NCBI GenBank assembly: GCA_003695725.1
Contig: RFHX01000311.1
Span: forward strand, 1 to 5,907
Length of the DNA: 5,907 nucleotides
Direction: 5' to 3'
From: J061 sp003695725 [NCBI: Candidatus Schekmanbacteria bacterium]
GTDB lineage: Bacteria; Schekmanbacteria; GWA2-38-11
Positions 1 through 5,901 of this stretch are shown piece after piece; the first letter of the stretch is position 1; the number at the start of each line of letters is the position of its first letter. The notes under the pieces were generated by a model. It was not told the origin of the DNA, did not search any database, and saw nothing but the letters and a program-made list of their open reading frames with translations. Made by a program: the position numbers and the translations under genes.

Positions 1-443
1 ATTATACATTAAATGCTCATTTAACATATATTCCCAAAAGTAAACGAAATAAATTGTGTGATGAGTACGACATAATGATGGATAAATATGGCGAAGCAGG
101 AAAAGTTAGATTTGGTTTAAAGGGCGCATATAATGTAGCGTTAGCAAAGATTACACCAATTCCTCCTTTAACAAAGGAACACTTGAGGTGGTTTTTAAAA
201 CAATCAGAAATTCAGCAATTGATAGAAGCTTCAGCAGTAGCGTCTACTCGAGCTTCTGTTAATAAAGTGGTTTTTAGAAATTTAAAAATTTTACTGCCTC
301 CAAAAGGATTATTAGAAAAATTTGAAAATATTGGCAAATTATACATTGATAATTATTTAAAACTTCAAAAAGAAAACCAAAAACTAGCCACTATTCGTGA
401 TTTGCTTTTGCCGAAGTTGGTAGGTGGGGAGATAAGGGTATGA
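1..443 (+). CDS. hsdS: Type I restriction-modification specificity subunit HsdS, C-terminal part (5' end outside window)
   Basis: HsdS recognises the DNA target of a type I RM complex and holds the HsdM and HsdR subunits together. The reading frame is open to the left edge (first whole codon at base 3), so this is the last 146 residues of a protein normally about 400 residues long. A TTG at 54 is only an internal codon. Visible parts are the end of the second target-recognition domain (a G-x-A/V-G-K-V turn near GEAGKV, then an A-x-x-S-T-R-A-S-V segment and a K-I-L-L-P-P strand), followed by a helical conserved region ending in the family signature LATIRDLLLPKLVGGEIRV. That tail matches the usual RD-x-LLPKL-x-x-GEI ending of HsdS, so the 3' end looks intact. 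The TGA stop overlaps the next start codon (ATGA), which suggests translational coupling to the AbiV-like gene. This stretch is much richer in A+T than hsdR. Family assignment is confident; the target sequence cannot be told. Confidence 0.92.
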   Translation, partial: YTLNAHLTYIPKSKRNKLCDEYDIMMDKYGEAGKVRFGLKGAYNVALAKITPIPPLTKEHLRWFLKQSEIQQLIEASAVASTRASVNKVVFRNLKILLPPKGLLEKFENIGKLYIDNYLKLQKENQKLATIRDLLLPKLVGGEIRV

Positions 444-973
444 AGAAGGAAGTGTATCTAGAAATCTACAACGAATGCAACCACAATGCGCGGAAGCTTA
501 TAGAAGCTGCCCAAACACTATGTAGCAAACGATATTTTGCGCAAGCTTATGCGCTTGCTTTCACTGCCCTGGAAGAGATTTCAAAAGGCCAGTTTGCGGC
601 TGATGTATTTACTGGATTGAAGACAGAAGACAGCTTCAGAGCGTTTTACCGTCAACACAGAGAGAAAATTAACAACATTGGTTGGGCTTATTGTGATGCG
701 AGCAGCTACCCTTACAAGTATAAGTGGATTGGTCCTGATGCAGAAGATACGCAAGAAATGAATCCTGCAACGCCGTCATGGGATAAACGCAAATTAGCAT
801 TGTATGTGGACGTAGATTTTTCAGCTAATACGATAACAACTCCTCGCGAGGCAGTCACTGAAAAAGATGCTTATGATATTATCCACGTCGCAGACACTGC
901 TCTGCATCGCATTTGGGAGATTACAGGAGAGTTTGGCGGTATGCAGATTGGTACGAAGGGGTTTATGAAATAA
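440..973 (+). CDS. abiV: AbiV-family abortive infection protein (HEPN-like)
   Basis: AbiV proteins give abortive-infection phage resistance; the type member is from Lactococcus lactis and is of similar size (about 200 residues; this one has 177). Family features seen here: an N-terminal helical segment with N-x-A-x-x-L spacing (N15, A17, L20), the hallmark ALEEISKGQ at residues 43-51, a basic F-x-x-x-H-R-E-K segment (residues 69-76), and a central KRKLALYVD segment (116-124). R67 and H73 are spaced like the R-x(4-6)-H motif of HEPN ribonucleases, but I cannot confirm that they are catalytic. There is no signal peptide or membrane segment, so it should be cytoplasmic. The ATG overlaps the hsdS stop as ATGA, and a GGGGAG stretch at 426-431 can serve as ribosome-binding site within hsdS. 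Placement between hsdS and hsdR is like other toxin genes carried inside hsd operons, which makes a defence role likely; the link to HsdR activity is inference. Confidence 0.82.
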   Translation: MKKEVYLEIYNECNHNARKLIEAAQTLCSKRYFAQAYALAFTALEEISKGQFAADVFTGLKTEDSFRAFYRQHREKINNIGWAYCDASSYPYKYKWIGPDAEDTQEMNPATPSWDKRKLALYVDVDFSANTITTPREAVTEKDAYDIIHVADTALHRIWEITGEFGGMQIGTKGFMK

Positions 974-1019
974 ACTGTCTATACATAATTGATGAGTGGG
1001 TAAATGAAAACTTGAAGTT

Positions 1020-1775
1020 ATGGAATTTAAACAAGATACAATTGAGGATATAGTCGAGAGCGAGAAGCAGATGGTCCTGCATGGAGTAGAGAGGTTTGGT
1101 AATTACTTTATCAATGCCAAAGAATTTAATACGCTGCTCCAACAATTCGTAAAATCCGTTAATCCAGACCGTTTTATTTTCGTGATGTTCCTGGCACAAA
1201 TTCACAAGCACCACCTGCTTGCTCTTTTTTCATCTGTTCGTTTGCATCATATCCAGGCAATGATGAATTTGCGGCAAGTCTTAGAAGCAGGATCTTGTGC
1301 TGCATACGCCATCGCGAATCCTAACCCAGCAGGTTTTGCAGATATTGATGAACATGGAATTATTAATCCAACTAAACGACTTGCCAAAAAGAGATACGAC
1401 TGGCTAGAGGCAAATTTCAAAAAGGGGTCGGACGCTATCAAAAGGATGAAAGACCAGATAAATAAAGCCGCTGCGCATTCCAATATTGTCACCGCTCACA
1501 ACAATTTCAGATTCGATAGCAGGCGAGGAAAACCCATCACGACATTTTTCGATATTGAGGATGACTATCTTGTAAAAACCGACCTTTGGCAAATCGGGAA
1601 TATCGCCATGGGACTAATGGATTTATTCTACGGTGCCAACAAAGATCTTAATGTTATTCAATTCGCAGATGATTTCATTCCGCGACTTAAAACTCTTGAA
1701 ATTAAAAATCAACGTTTGAAGGAGGAAATAATACAATCTGAGAGATACAAGAAAGCTCAGAAATACGAAAAATAA
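1020..1775 (+). CDS. Unrecognised alpha-helical protein inside the hsd operon
   Basis: I do not recognise this 251-residue protein with certainty. It reads as a soluble, mostly helical protein without signal peptide. Features: a hydrophobic, histidine-rich helix at 52-80 (including HKHH at 62-65), a likely conserved LRQVLEA segment at 84-90 (R85, E89), a K-R-Y-D-W-L-E segment at 124-130, an A-A-H-S-N-I segment at 151-156 (H153), and a charged coiled-coil-like tail (221-251, rich in K, E and R). The R-x-x-x-E helix followed by a later conserved-looking histidine resembles helical HEPN-type or DUF5677-like proteins found near defence genes, but this is a weak resemblance. ATG 1020 is the first possible start after an in-frame TGA at 1005, and no Shine-Dalgarno is visible. 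It lies 46 bases after the AbiV-like gene and 3 bases before hsdR, so it is almost certainly co-expressed with them. An accessory or antitoxin-like role is possible but unproven. Confidence 0.75.
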   Translation: MEFKQDTIEDIVESEKQMVLHGVERFGNYFINAKEFNTLLQQFVKSVNPDRFIFVMFLAQIHKHHLLALFSSVRLHHIQAMMNLRQVLEAGSCAAYAIANPNPAGFADIDEHGIINPTKRLAKKRYDWLEANFKKGSDAIKRMKDQINKAAAHSNIVTAHNNFRFDSRRGKPITTFFDIEDDYLVKTDLWQIGNIAMGLMDLFYGANKDLNVIQFADDFIPRLKTLEIKNQRLKEEIIQSERYKKAQKYEK

Positions 1776-1778
1776 TTT

Positions 1779-4700
1779 ATGAGAGCTCTTAACGAATTCA
1801 CACTTACCGAACAACCACTTATAGAATGGTTTAAGGAAATGGGCTATGACTATGAATTTGGGCCTGACCTTTCCCCTGGCCAGGTTACAGCCGAACGAGA
1901 TAATTTTTATGAAGTCGTATTAACAGGAAAACTCAAACGCGCTCTACGACGACTCAATCCCGAACTTCCCGATTTTGCAATTGAAGAAGTGGTACACAAT
2001 TTAAAATCAAATCACCCGAATTTAGAAATCGCGAATAGAGAAATTTACCTCATGCTCACGCGTGGAGTGCGCGTACGCTTCAAAAACAGCACTGGAGAAG
2101 AAATATGGAAATTTGCCCGTGTGCTTGATTTTAAAAACCCGCAGAATAATGAATTCCTCATTGTGAACCAATTTCCCATTCAAGGAATAGAGAAAGTTAG
2201 AAGGCCCGATGTAATTGTGTTTGTAAACGGGATACCGCTCGCAGTGTTTGAACTCAAAAGTCCAGCAACTGAAAGTGCAACGACCTATAGCGCCTATCAG
2301 CAGCTAGAAAAGTACAAAAAAGATATCCCAGAGCTCTTCAAGTATAATCAGGTACTTGTGGTAAGCGATCTTATAGAAGCAAAGCATGGAACAATCTCAT
2401 CTTCATGGGAATGGTTCTCCGTATGGAAGGGAATTGAAAGCGAAAATGAACCTCATAATAACCAAAGTCAACTTGAAATTTTAGCCCGCGGCATTTTTCA
2501 CAAAACACGATTTCTTGACATCATCCAGAACTTCATTGTCTTTGAGGCAGATGCCGAAAGCGATATCAGTAAATACACAAAAAAAATGGCATTGTATCAT
2601 CAATACTTTGGTGTGAATAAAGCAATAAAAGAGACAATAAGAGCCACAAGGCCAAGAGGCAACAAAAAAATTGGCGTATTTTGGCACACTCAAGGATCAG
2701 GAAAATCCCTTTCAATGGTGTTTTATGTAAACAAGGCAAGGAAACTAGAAACACCCCCAAGTCCTACATTTGTATTTCTTACAGACAGGAACGACCTCGA
2801 CGGACAATTCTACAAAACGTTCCTGCGGTGCGGCTATCCGTATGCAAGGCAAGCAGAAAGTATCGAGGACTTAAAGCAGAAAATTCGCGAAGCGCAAGGC
2901 GATCTCATCTTCACCACAATACAGAAATTTGATACTAATCAGGAAGTACTAAGTGAAAAAGAAAATATCATCGTCATCGCAGACGAAGCGCACCGCTCGC
3001 AATACGCAAAACTAGCTGCAACCGTACGGAATGCACTTCCAAACGCTTCTTTCATGGGTATTACAGGCACCCCCATTAGCCTCAGAGACAGGAACACAAA
3101 TCTTGTATTTGGAAATTATATCAGCCAATACAAAATCAACCAAGCAGTGGAAGACGGCGCAACGGTGCCAATTTATTACGAAGGGCGCCTCGTGCCGCTC
3201 CATCTTGCCAATCAATTCATCGACGAAGAATTTGAAGGCTTAACGAGAGAGGTAAAGCTTGAGACAAGAGAGGCGTACAAGCGCAAATGGGCACGCCTTG
3301 AGCAGGCGGTAAGCGCAAGGGACCGCCTGAAAAAAATAGCGCGCGATATTGTAGATCACTTCAACAATCGTGGCATAGAAGGCAAGGGGATGGTTGTAAC
3401 AATTAGCCGAAAAGTGGCAGTCGAAATGTACAAGCTTCTTTCAAAAACCCCCTATGCTCCTGAAGCAGCAGTGGTAATTTCAAATCCTGAAGAGTTTGCG
3501 CACGACATCCAGTCCGAACGAGACAATAAAGAACTGGAAAGAAAATTCAAAAATCCCAACGATCCGCTAAAGCTCGTTATTGTCTGTGATATGTGGCTTA
3601 CGGGCTTTGATGTCCCCCCGCTTCACACAATGTACATTGACAAACCACTCAAAAATCACACGCTCATGCAGGCAATTGCACGCGTCAACAGAATTTTCAA
3701 AGACAAGCCGGGCGGCCTTATCGTTGACTATATAGGCATAGCGGACGATCTAAAAAAAGCACTTGCAATCTATAGCGCGAAAACTCGAAAGGAGGCAATG
3801 GCCCCAATTGAAGAAATTATCAGCAGAATGAAAGAAAAGTATGACATTGTAAGAGCTATGCTACCTGGAGTTGAATACCAAAACTGGAAACAACTCAAAG
3901 GCATAAAGAGGGCCGACGTATTCCAAAAAGCAATAAACACAATCATTACAGATGAAAGAAGCGGCATCATCGACGAAGAAAAGAAAAAACGATTTATAAG
4001 AGAAGCCGAAATGCTTTCTCGTCTCTTCGCCTTCGCTATGCCACATAGAGAAGCAAGTGCAATTCAAGATGATATAGAATTTTTCCGAGCTGTAAAAAGG
4101 GCACTCATAAAGAGAACTATCGTAGTAACTGAAGGAATTAATTCTGAAATTGAATCTGCGGTACGTGAACTTATCTCAAGGGCAATAGCAGCAGAGGGAG
4201 TAGTGAATATATTTCATATGAATGAACAAGGCACATCTGGAACCTCAATATTTGACGAGAGATTTCTTAAAGAAGTAAAAAAGTTAAAATACAAAAATCT
4301 CTCAATAGAGGTGCTGCGCAAACTTCTGCACGATGCCTTAAAAGTAAGAATGAGGAAAAATCTAATCCGCTATAAATCACTTCTTGAGATGCTCGAAGAT
4401 ATCATCGAAAAGTACGAAAATAGAGTTATCAATTCCACCAAAGTTATCGAAAAGCTCATTGAACTCGCAAAAGAAATCCAAAAAACTGAAGCATATAGCA
4501 GGAGAGAAAGGCTGTCAGAAGAAGAAATGGCATTCTATGATGCAATATCAGCAGGAAAAAAGGCAGCAAGAAACAACCAGGCCTTAAAAGAGTTAGTGAG
4601 GGAACTTGTAAAAGTTATCAAAAGAGACTTGGCAATTGATTGGACAAACAATGATATTATTAAAGCAAGGTTACGGGCGAATGTAAGGCGACTTCTTCTG

Positions 4701-4799
4701 CAAAGAGGCTACAAGGCTCAAGAGATCGAGGTAGTGATAAAAGCAATATATCGCCAAGCGCTTTCGCTATATAAGGACTACATACCAACAACTACATAA
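1779..4799 (+). CDS. hsdR: Type I restriction enzyme, restriction/translocase subunit HsdR
   Basis: HsdR is the motor and nuclease subunit of type I RM enzymes: on unmodified DNA it translocates using ATP and then cuts both strands far from the recognition site. The 1006-residue length is normal for the family. Domains in order: an N-terminal PD-(D/E)xK nuclease with D144, E158 and K160, the same D-x13-E-x-K spacing known for EcoR124I, and the Q-x-x-x-Y motif (Q175, Y179); then a superfamily 2 helicase with Walker A GSGKS (306-310), LTDRNDLD (334-341), DEAH (402-405), TGTP (429-432), TGFD (608-611) and QAIARVNR (631-638); then a helical C-terminal domain (about 660-1006), the region that in relatives docks on the HsdM/HsdS core. 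All catalytic motifs are intact with no frameshift, so the protein looks functional. ATG 1779 is three bases after the preceding stop and has no clear Shine-Dalgarno, which suggests coupled translation. G+C content is clearly higher than in hsdS in places. Confidence 0.97.
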   Translation: MRALNEFTLTEQPLIEWFKEMGYDYEFGPDLSPGQVTAERDNFYEVVLTGKLKRALRRLNPELPDFAIEEVVHNLKSNHPNLEIANREIYLMLTRGVRVRFKNSTGEEIWKFARVLDFKNPQNNEFLIVNQFPIQGIEKVRRPDVIVFVNGIPLAVFELKSPATESATTYSAYQQLEKYKKDIPELFKYNQVLVVSDLIEAKHGTISSSWEWFSVWKGIESENEPHNNQSQLEILARGIFHKTRFLDIIQNFIVFEADAESDISKYTKKMALYHQYFGVNKAIKETIRATRPRGNKKIGVFWHTQGSGKSLSMVFYVNKARKLETPPSPTFVFLTDRNDLDGQFYKTFLRCGYPYARQAESIEDLKQKIREAQGDLIFTTIQKFDTNQEVLSEKENIIVIADEAHRSQYAKLAATVRNALPNASFMGITGTPISLRDRNTNLVFGNYISQYKINQAVEDGATVPIYYEGRLVPLHLANQFIDEEFEGLTREVKLETREAYKRKWARLEQAVSARDRLKKIARDIVDHFNNRGIEGKGMVVTISRKVAVEMYKLLSKTPYAPEAAVVISNPEEFAHDIQSERDNKELERKFKNPNDPLKLVIVCDMWLTGFDVPPLHTMYIDKPLKNHTLMQAIARVNRIFKDKPGGLIVDYIGIADDLKKALAIYSAKTRKEAMAPIEEIISRMKEKYDIVRAMLPGVEYQNWKQLKGIKRADVFQKAINTIITDERSGIIDEEKKKRFIREAEMLSRLFAFAMPHREASAIQDDIEFFRAVKRALIKRTIVVTEGINSEIESAVRELISRAIAAEGVVNIFHMNEQGTSGTSIFDERFLKEVKKLKYKNLSIEVLRKLLHDALKVRMRKNLIRYKSLLEMLEDIIEKYENRVINSTKVIEKLIELAKEIQKTEAYSRRERLSEEEMAFYDAISAGKKAARNNQALKELVRELVKVIKRDLAIDWTNNDIIKARLRANVRRLLLQRGYKAQEIEVVIKAIYRQALSLYKDYIPTTT

Positions 4800-4822
4800 A
4801 AGACCTCAACACAAGTAACTCT

Positions 4823-5545
4823 ATGCCCACCTTCAAGTCAATCGCATATCAAATTCTTAAAGAAGCAGACAAGCCGCTTCACAGCAGAGAAATCACGAAA
4901 ATCGCGAAAAAGAGAGGACTGAAAAGTACAGGAAAAACCCCGGAAAAGACAATGGAGGCAATAATCTCTGTTGACATCAAAAAATACAAAGAAAAATCAC
5001 GATTCGTAAGAATAGCGAAATCAACCTTCACCATAAATAAAAACTGGAAGCCGAGCTTTGAAAAAAGCTACAAAATCTCGAAGCTTTCATCAAGACAGAA
5101 GGGAGACATTGCCGAAAATAGAATTATTGAGCTCATCCTGCTCTACGGAAGCAATCTTGCTTGCTATAAGCCAACTTCCGATGACGAAGGAATTGACCTC
5201 ATCATAAAAGACAAAATAACAGAGCATACTTTCTTCATTCAAGTGAAAAGCATCTGGCGCACTCAAGGACCAGTGGTTACTAGCATCAAGAAACACTCCA
5301 TTGTAGATAGGAAAAAACTAGGAATAGTGATATGTGTTTTCGATGTCGAAGAGGGAGAAATCAGTGAATACCTCTGGTTTATTCCCGCAATGGATCTAGC
5401 ACGAAAAGCGCCACTGAATAAAAAATATCAAAGATATATATTCGTCTCAGGACGAAAACAAAGAGAAACAAACAATTGGAATCAATATCTTATCGATAAG
5501 CGTGATCTTGCAGAAACAATACTTGAACAAATGAAAAAAAGATAA
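4823..5545 (+). CDS. HARE-HTH domain protein with C-terminal PD-(D/E)xK-like nuclease domain
   Basis: This 240-residue protein has two parts. Residues 1-73 are a typical HARE-HTH winged-helix domain: F-x-S-I-A-Y-Q-I-L at 4-12, KPLHSREIT at 17-25, the GLKSTGKTPEKTM stretch at 32-44, and SRFVR then FTIN at 59-72. HARE-HTH domains are known from RNA polymerase delta subunits, chromatin proteins and many RM-associated proteins, and have been proposed to read modified DNA. Residues 88-210 look like a restriction-endonuclease-like fold: RQKGDIAENRI (E98) on the first helix, DDEGIDL (D125) and FIQVKS (Q140, K142), which together match the E...D...(E/Q)xK active-site pattern of Mrr/DUF4365-like nucleases. 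Q in place of E before x-K is tolerated in that group. It follows hsdR after 23 bases and probably belongs to the same transcript. ATG 4823 has no clear Shine-Dalgarno but starts exactly where the HARE domain begins. A role as a modification-dependent nuclease or accessory to the RM system is inference. Confidence 0.8.
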   Translation: MPTFKSIAYQILKEADKPLHSREITKIAKKRGLKSTGKTPEKTMEAIISVDIKKYKEKSRFVRIAKSTFTINKNWKPSFEKSYKISKLSSRQKGDIAENRIIELILLYGSNLACYKPTSDDEGIDLIIKDKITEHTFFIQVKSIWRTQGPVVTSIKKHSIVDRKKLGIVICVFDVEEGEISEYLWFIPAMDLARKAPLNKKYQRYIFVSGRKQRETNNWNQYLIDKRDLAETILEQMKKR

Positions 5546-5557
5546 GTTTTTTATATA
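5534..5557 (+). terminator. Oligo-A/oligo-T element at end of operon (possible terminator; TATA-like)
   Basis: Seven A at 5534-5540 and six T at 5547-5552 flank GATAAG, which contains the last stop codon, so an A-U hairpin of about six pairs with a U-run could form. In an archaeon the T-run alone would be a typical stop signal, and TTTTATATA at 5549-5557 would also be a possible TATA box for downstream RNA. The stem has no G-C pairs, so it is a weak intrinsic terminator by bacterial standards. Confidence 0.35.
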
Positions 5558-5592
5558 CCCCCTACCTCTCCAACGATCAAAATTCCTGCAGC

Positions 5593-5628
5593 TCCTTGCC
5601 CGGTATCGCCGCATACCGAGCATAAGGA
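5593..5628 (+). repeat. Imperfect hairpin with perfect CGGTAT/ATACCG core
   Basis: CGGTAT (5601-5606) and ATACCG (5613-5618) pair perfectly around the six-base loop CGCCGC. The stem continues outward: TCCTTGC (5593-5599) pairs with GC plus AAGGA (5620-5621 and 5624-5628), with a C/A mismatch and an AT bulge. No T-run follows directly, so it is not a standard intrinsic terminator. It could be part of a structured RNA or a protein-binding site. Confidence 0.5.
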
Positions 5629-5630
5629 AT

Positions 5631-5670
5631 CTTCCCGCATTGCCTCGTTGAAAAAATAACCTGCGGGAAG
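5631..5670 (+). repeat. Perfect 9-bp inverted repeat (hairpin with 22-base loop)
   Basis: CTTCCCGCA (5631-5639) and TGCGGGAAG (5662-5670) are exact reverse complements and G+C-rich. The loop contains an A-run (5651-5656) flanked by GTT and AAC, which could close it further. Only three T follow, so it is at best a weak terminator of the RM transcript. It lies two bases after the preceding hairpin, so the two form a consecutive stem-loop pair. Confidence 0.5.
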
Positions 5671-5690
5671 TTTGCATCCCAAATCTCTCG

Positions 5691-5820
5691 TCTTCCTATT
5701 CCCTCTTTCCTTTTTCCCTTCACTTGCCTTTTCCTTATGCCTTCTCTTGCTTTTTCTTTTTCTTCTCTCTCCTTCCTTTTCCTTTTTGCCCTTATCCTTG
5801 CCATTCCTCTTGCTCCTGCC
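5691..5820. other. Pyrimidine-rich tract (polypurine on minus strand)
   Basis: 118 of 130 bases are C or T (about 91%). Uninterrupted pyrimidine runs include 5699-5721 (23 bases) and 5750-5787 (38 bases). No regular repeat period is visible. Such tracts can bias strand open frames, form triplex DNA in supercoiled molecules, or leave RNA unstructured. Its function here is unknown. Confidence 0.8.
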
Positions 5821-5828
5821 AACCTCCC

Positions 5829-5853
5829 AGTTGCCATTGACAAAGTGGCAACT
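5829..5853. promoter_or_regulatory. Inverted repeat around a -35 box (operator candidate)
   Basis: AGTTGCCA (5829-5836) and TGGCAACT (5846-5853) are perfect 8-base inverted arms separated by nine bases. The spacer starts with TTGACA, the -35 element of the promoter proposed below. This is the usual geometry of a dimeric repressor site, although a hairpin in an RNA reading through from upstream is also possible. Confidence 0.45.
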
Positions 5854-5865
5854 ATTTGTTAAAAC
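5837..5865 (+). promoter_or_regulatory. Sigma70-like promoter for the gene at the right edge
   Basis: TTGACA (5837-5842) is a perfect -35 box. After an optimal 17-base spacer comes TAAAAC (5860-5865), four of six matches to the -10 consensus. Transcription would begin near 5872, about 30 bases before the ATG at 5902 and just ahead of the ribosome-binding site. This holds only if the host is a bacterium. A short A-T-rich inverted repeat (AAAACT at 5861-5866 with AGTTTT at 5872-5877) overlaps the start region. Confidence 0.5.
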
Positions 5866-5887
5866 TGAGCAAGTTTTTTCCATCTCC

Positions 5888-5894
5888 AAGGAGG
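5888..5894 (+). promoter_or_regulatory. Strong Shine-Dalgarno sequence
   Basis: AAGGAGG is a full match to the anti-Shine-Dalgarno complement and is seven bases before ATG 5902, an ideal spacing. It is much stronger than anything ahead of the genes of the RM operon and is the main reason for calling a gene start at the window edge. Confidence 0.65.
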
Positions 5895-5901
5895 GCACGT
5901 A

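Larger units (their letters stand above)
5546..5901. other. Structured intergenic region after the RM operon
   Basis: This stretch of about 350 bases holds no gene that I accept. From left to right it has an oligo-T/TATA-like element, two hairpins, a long pyrimidine-rich tract and a promoter/leader block for a gene at the right edge. Several long frames are open on both strands here, but they are a by-product of the strand bias: purine-rich minus-strand sequence encodes runs of K, R and E, and the + strand encodes runs of F, L, P and S. A minus-strand basic protein is the best alternative reading and is treated as a finding. Confidence 0.7.

Noticed and set aside
974-1019. Promoter or terminator between the AbiV-like gene and the unknown gene
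   Set aside because: The gap has only weak TATA-like sequence (around 979-986), no paired -35/-10 boxes and no hairpin with a T-run. ATG codons at 992 and 1004 lead to stops within a few codons.
3012-3215. Minus-strand and alternate-frame open frames inside hsdR and other genes
   Set aside because: They lie wholly within confidently assigned genes, lack recognisable motifs and are expected shadows of long coding regions.
2683-5273. Near-identical 18-base words in hsdR (2683-2700) and the HARE gene (5256-5273), 16 of 18 matching
   Set aside because: One encodes the Walker A region and the other an unrelated segment. There is no extended similarity, so a chance match is likelier than a functional repeat.
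5691-5820. Type III toxin-antitoxin RNA repeats or a CRISPR array
   Set aside because: Words such as CTTGCC recur, but there is no constant repeat unit, period or spacer length.
5551-5898. Minus-strand 115-residue frame with a CSVCGDTGQG segment near its end
   Set aside because: It is low-complexity K/R/E sequence from the polypurine strand. A single C-x-x-C with no partner pair does not support a zinc-binding protein, and its start lies over the promoter and Shine-Dalgarno region of the next gene.
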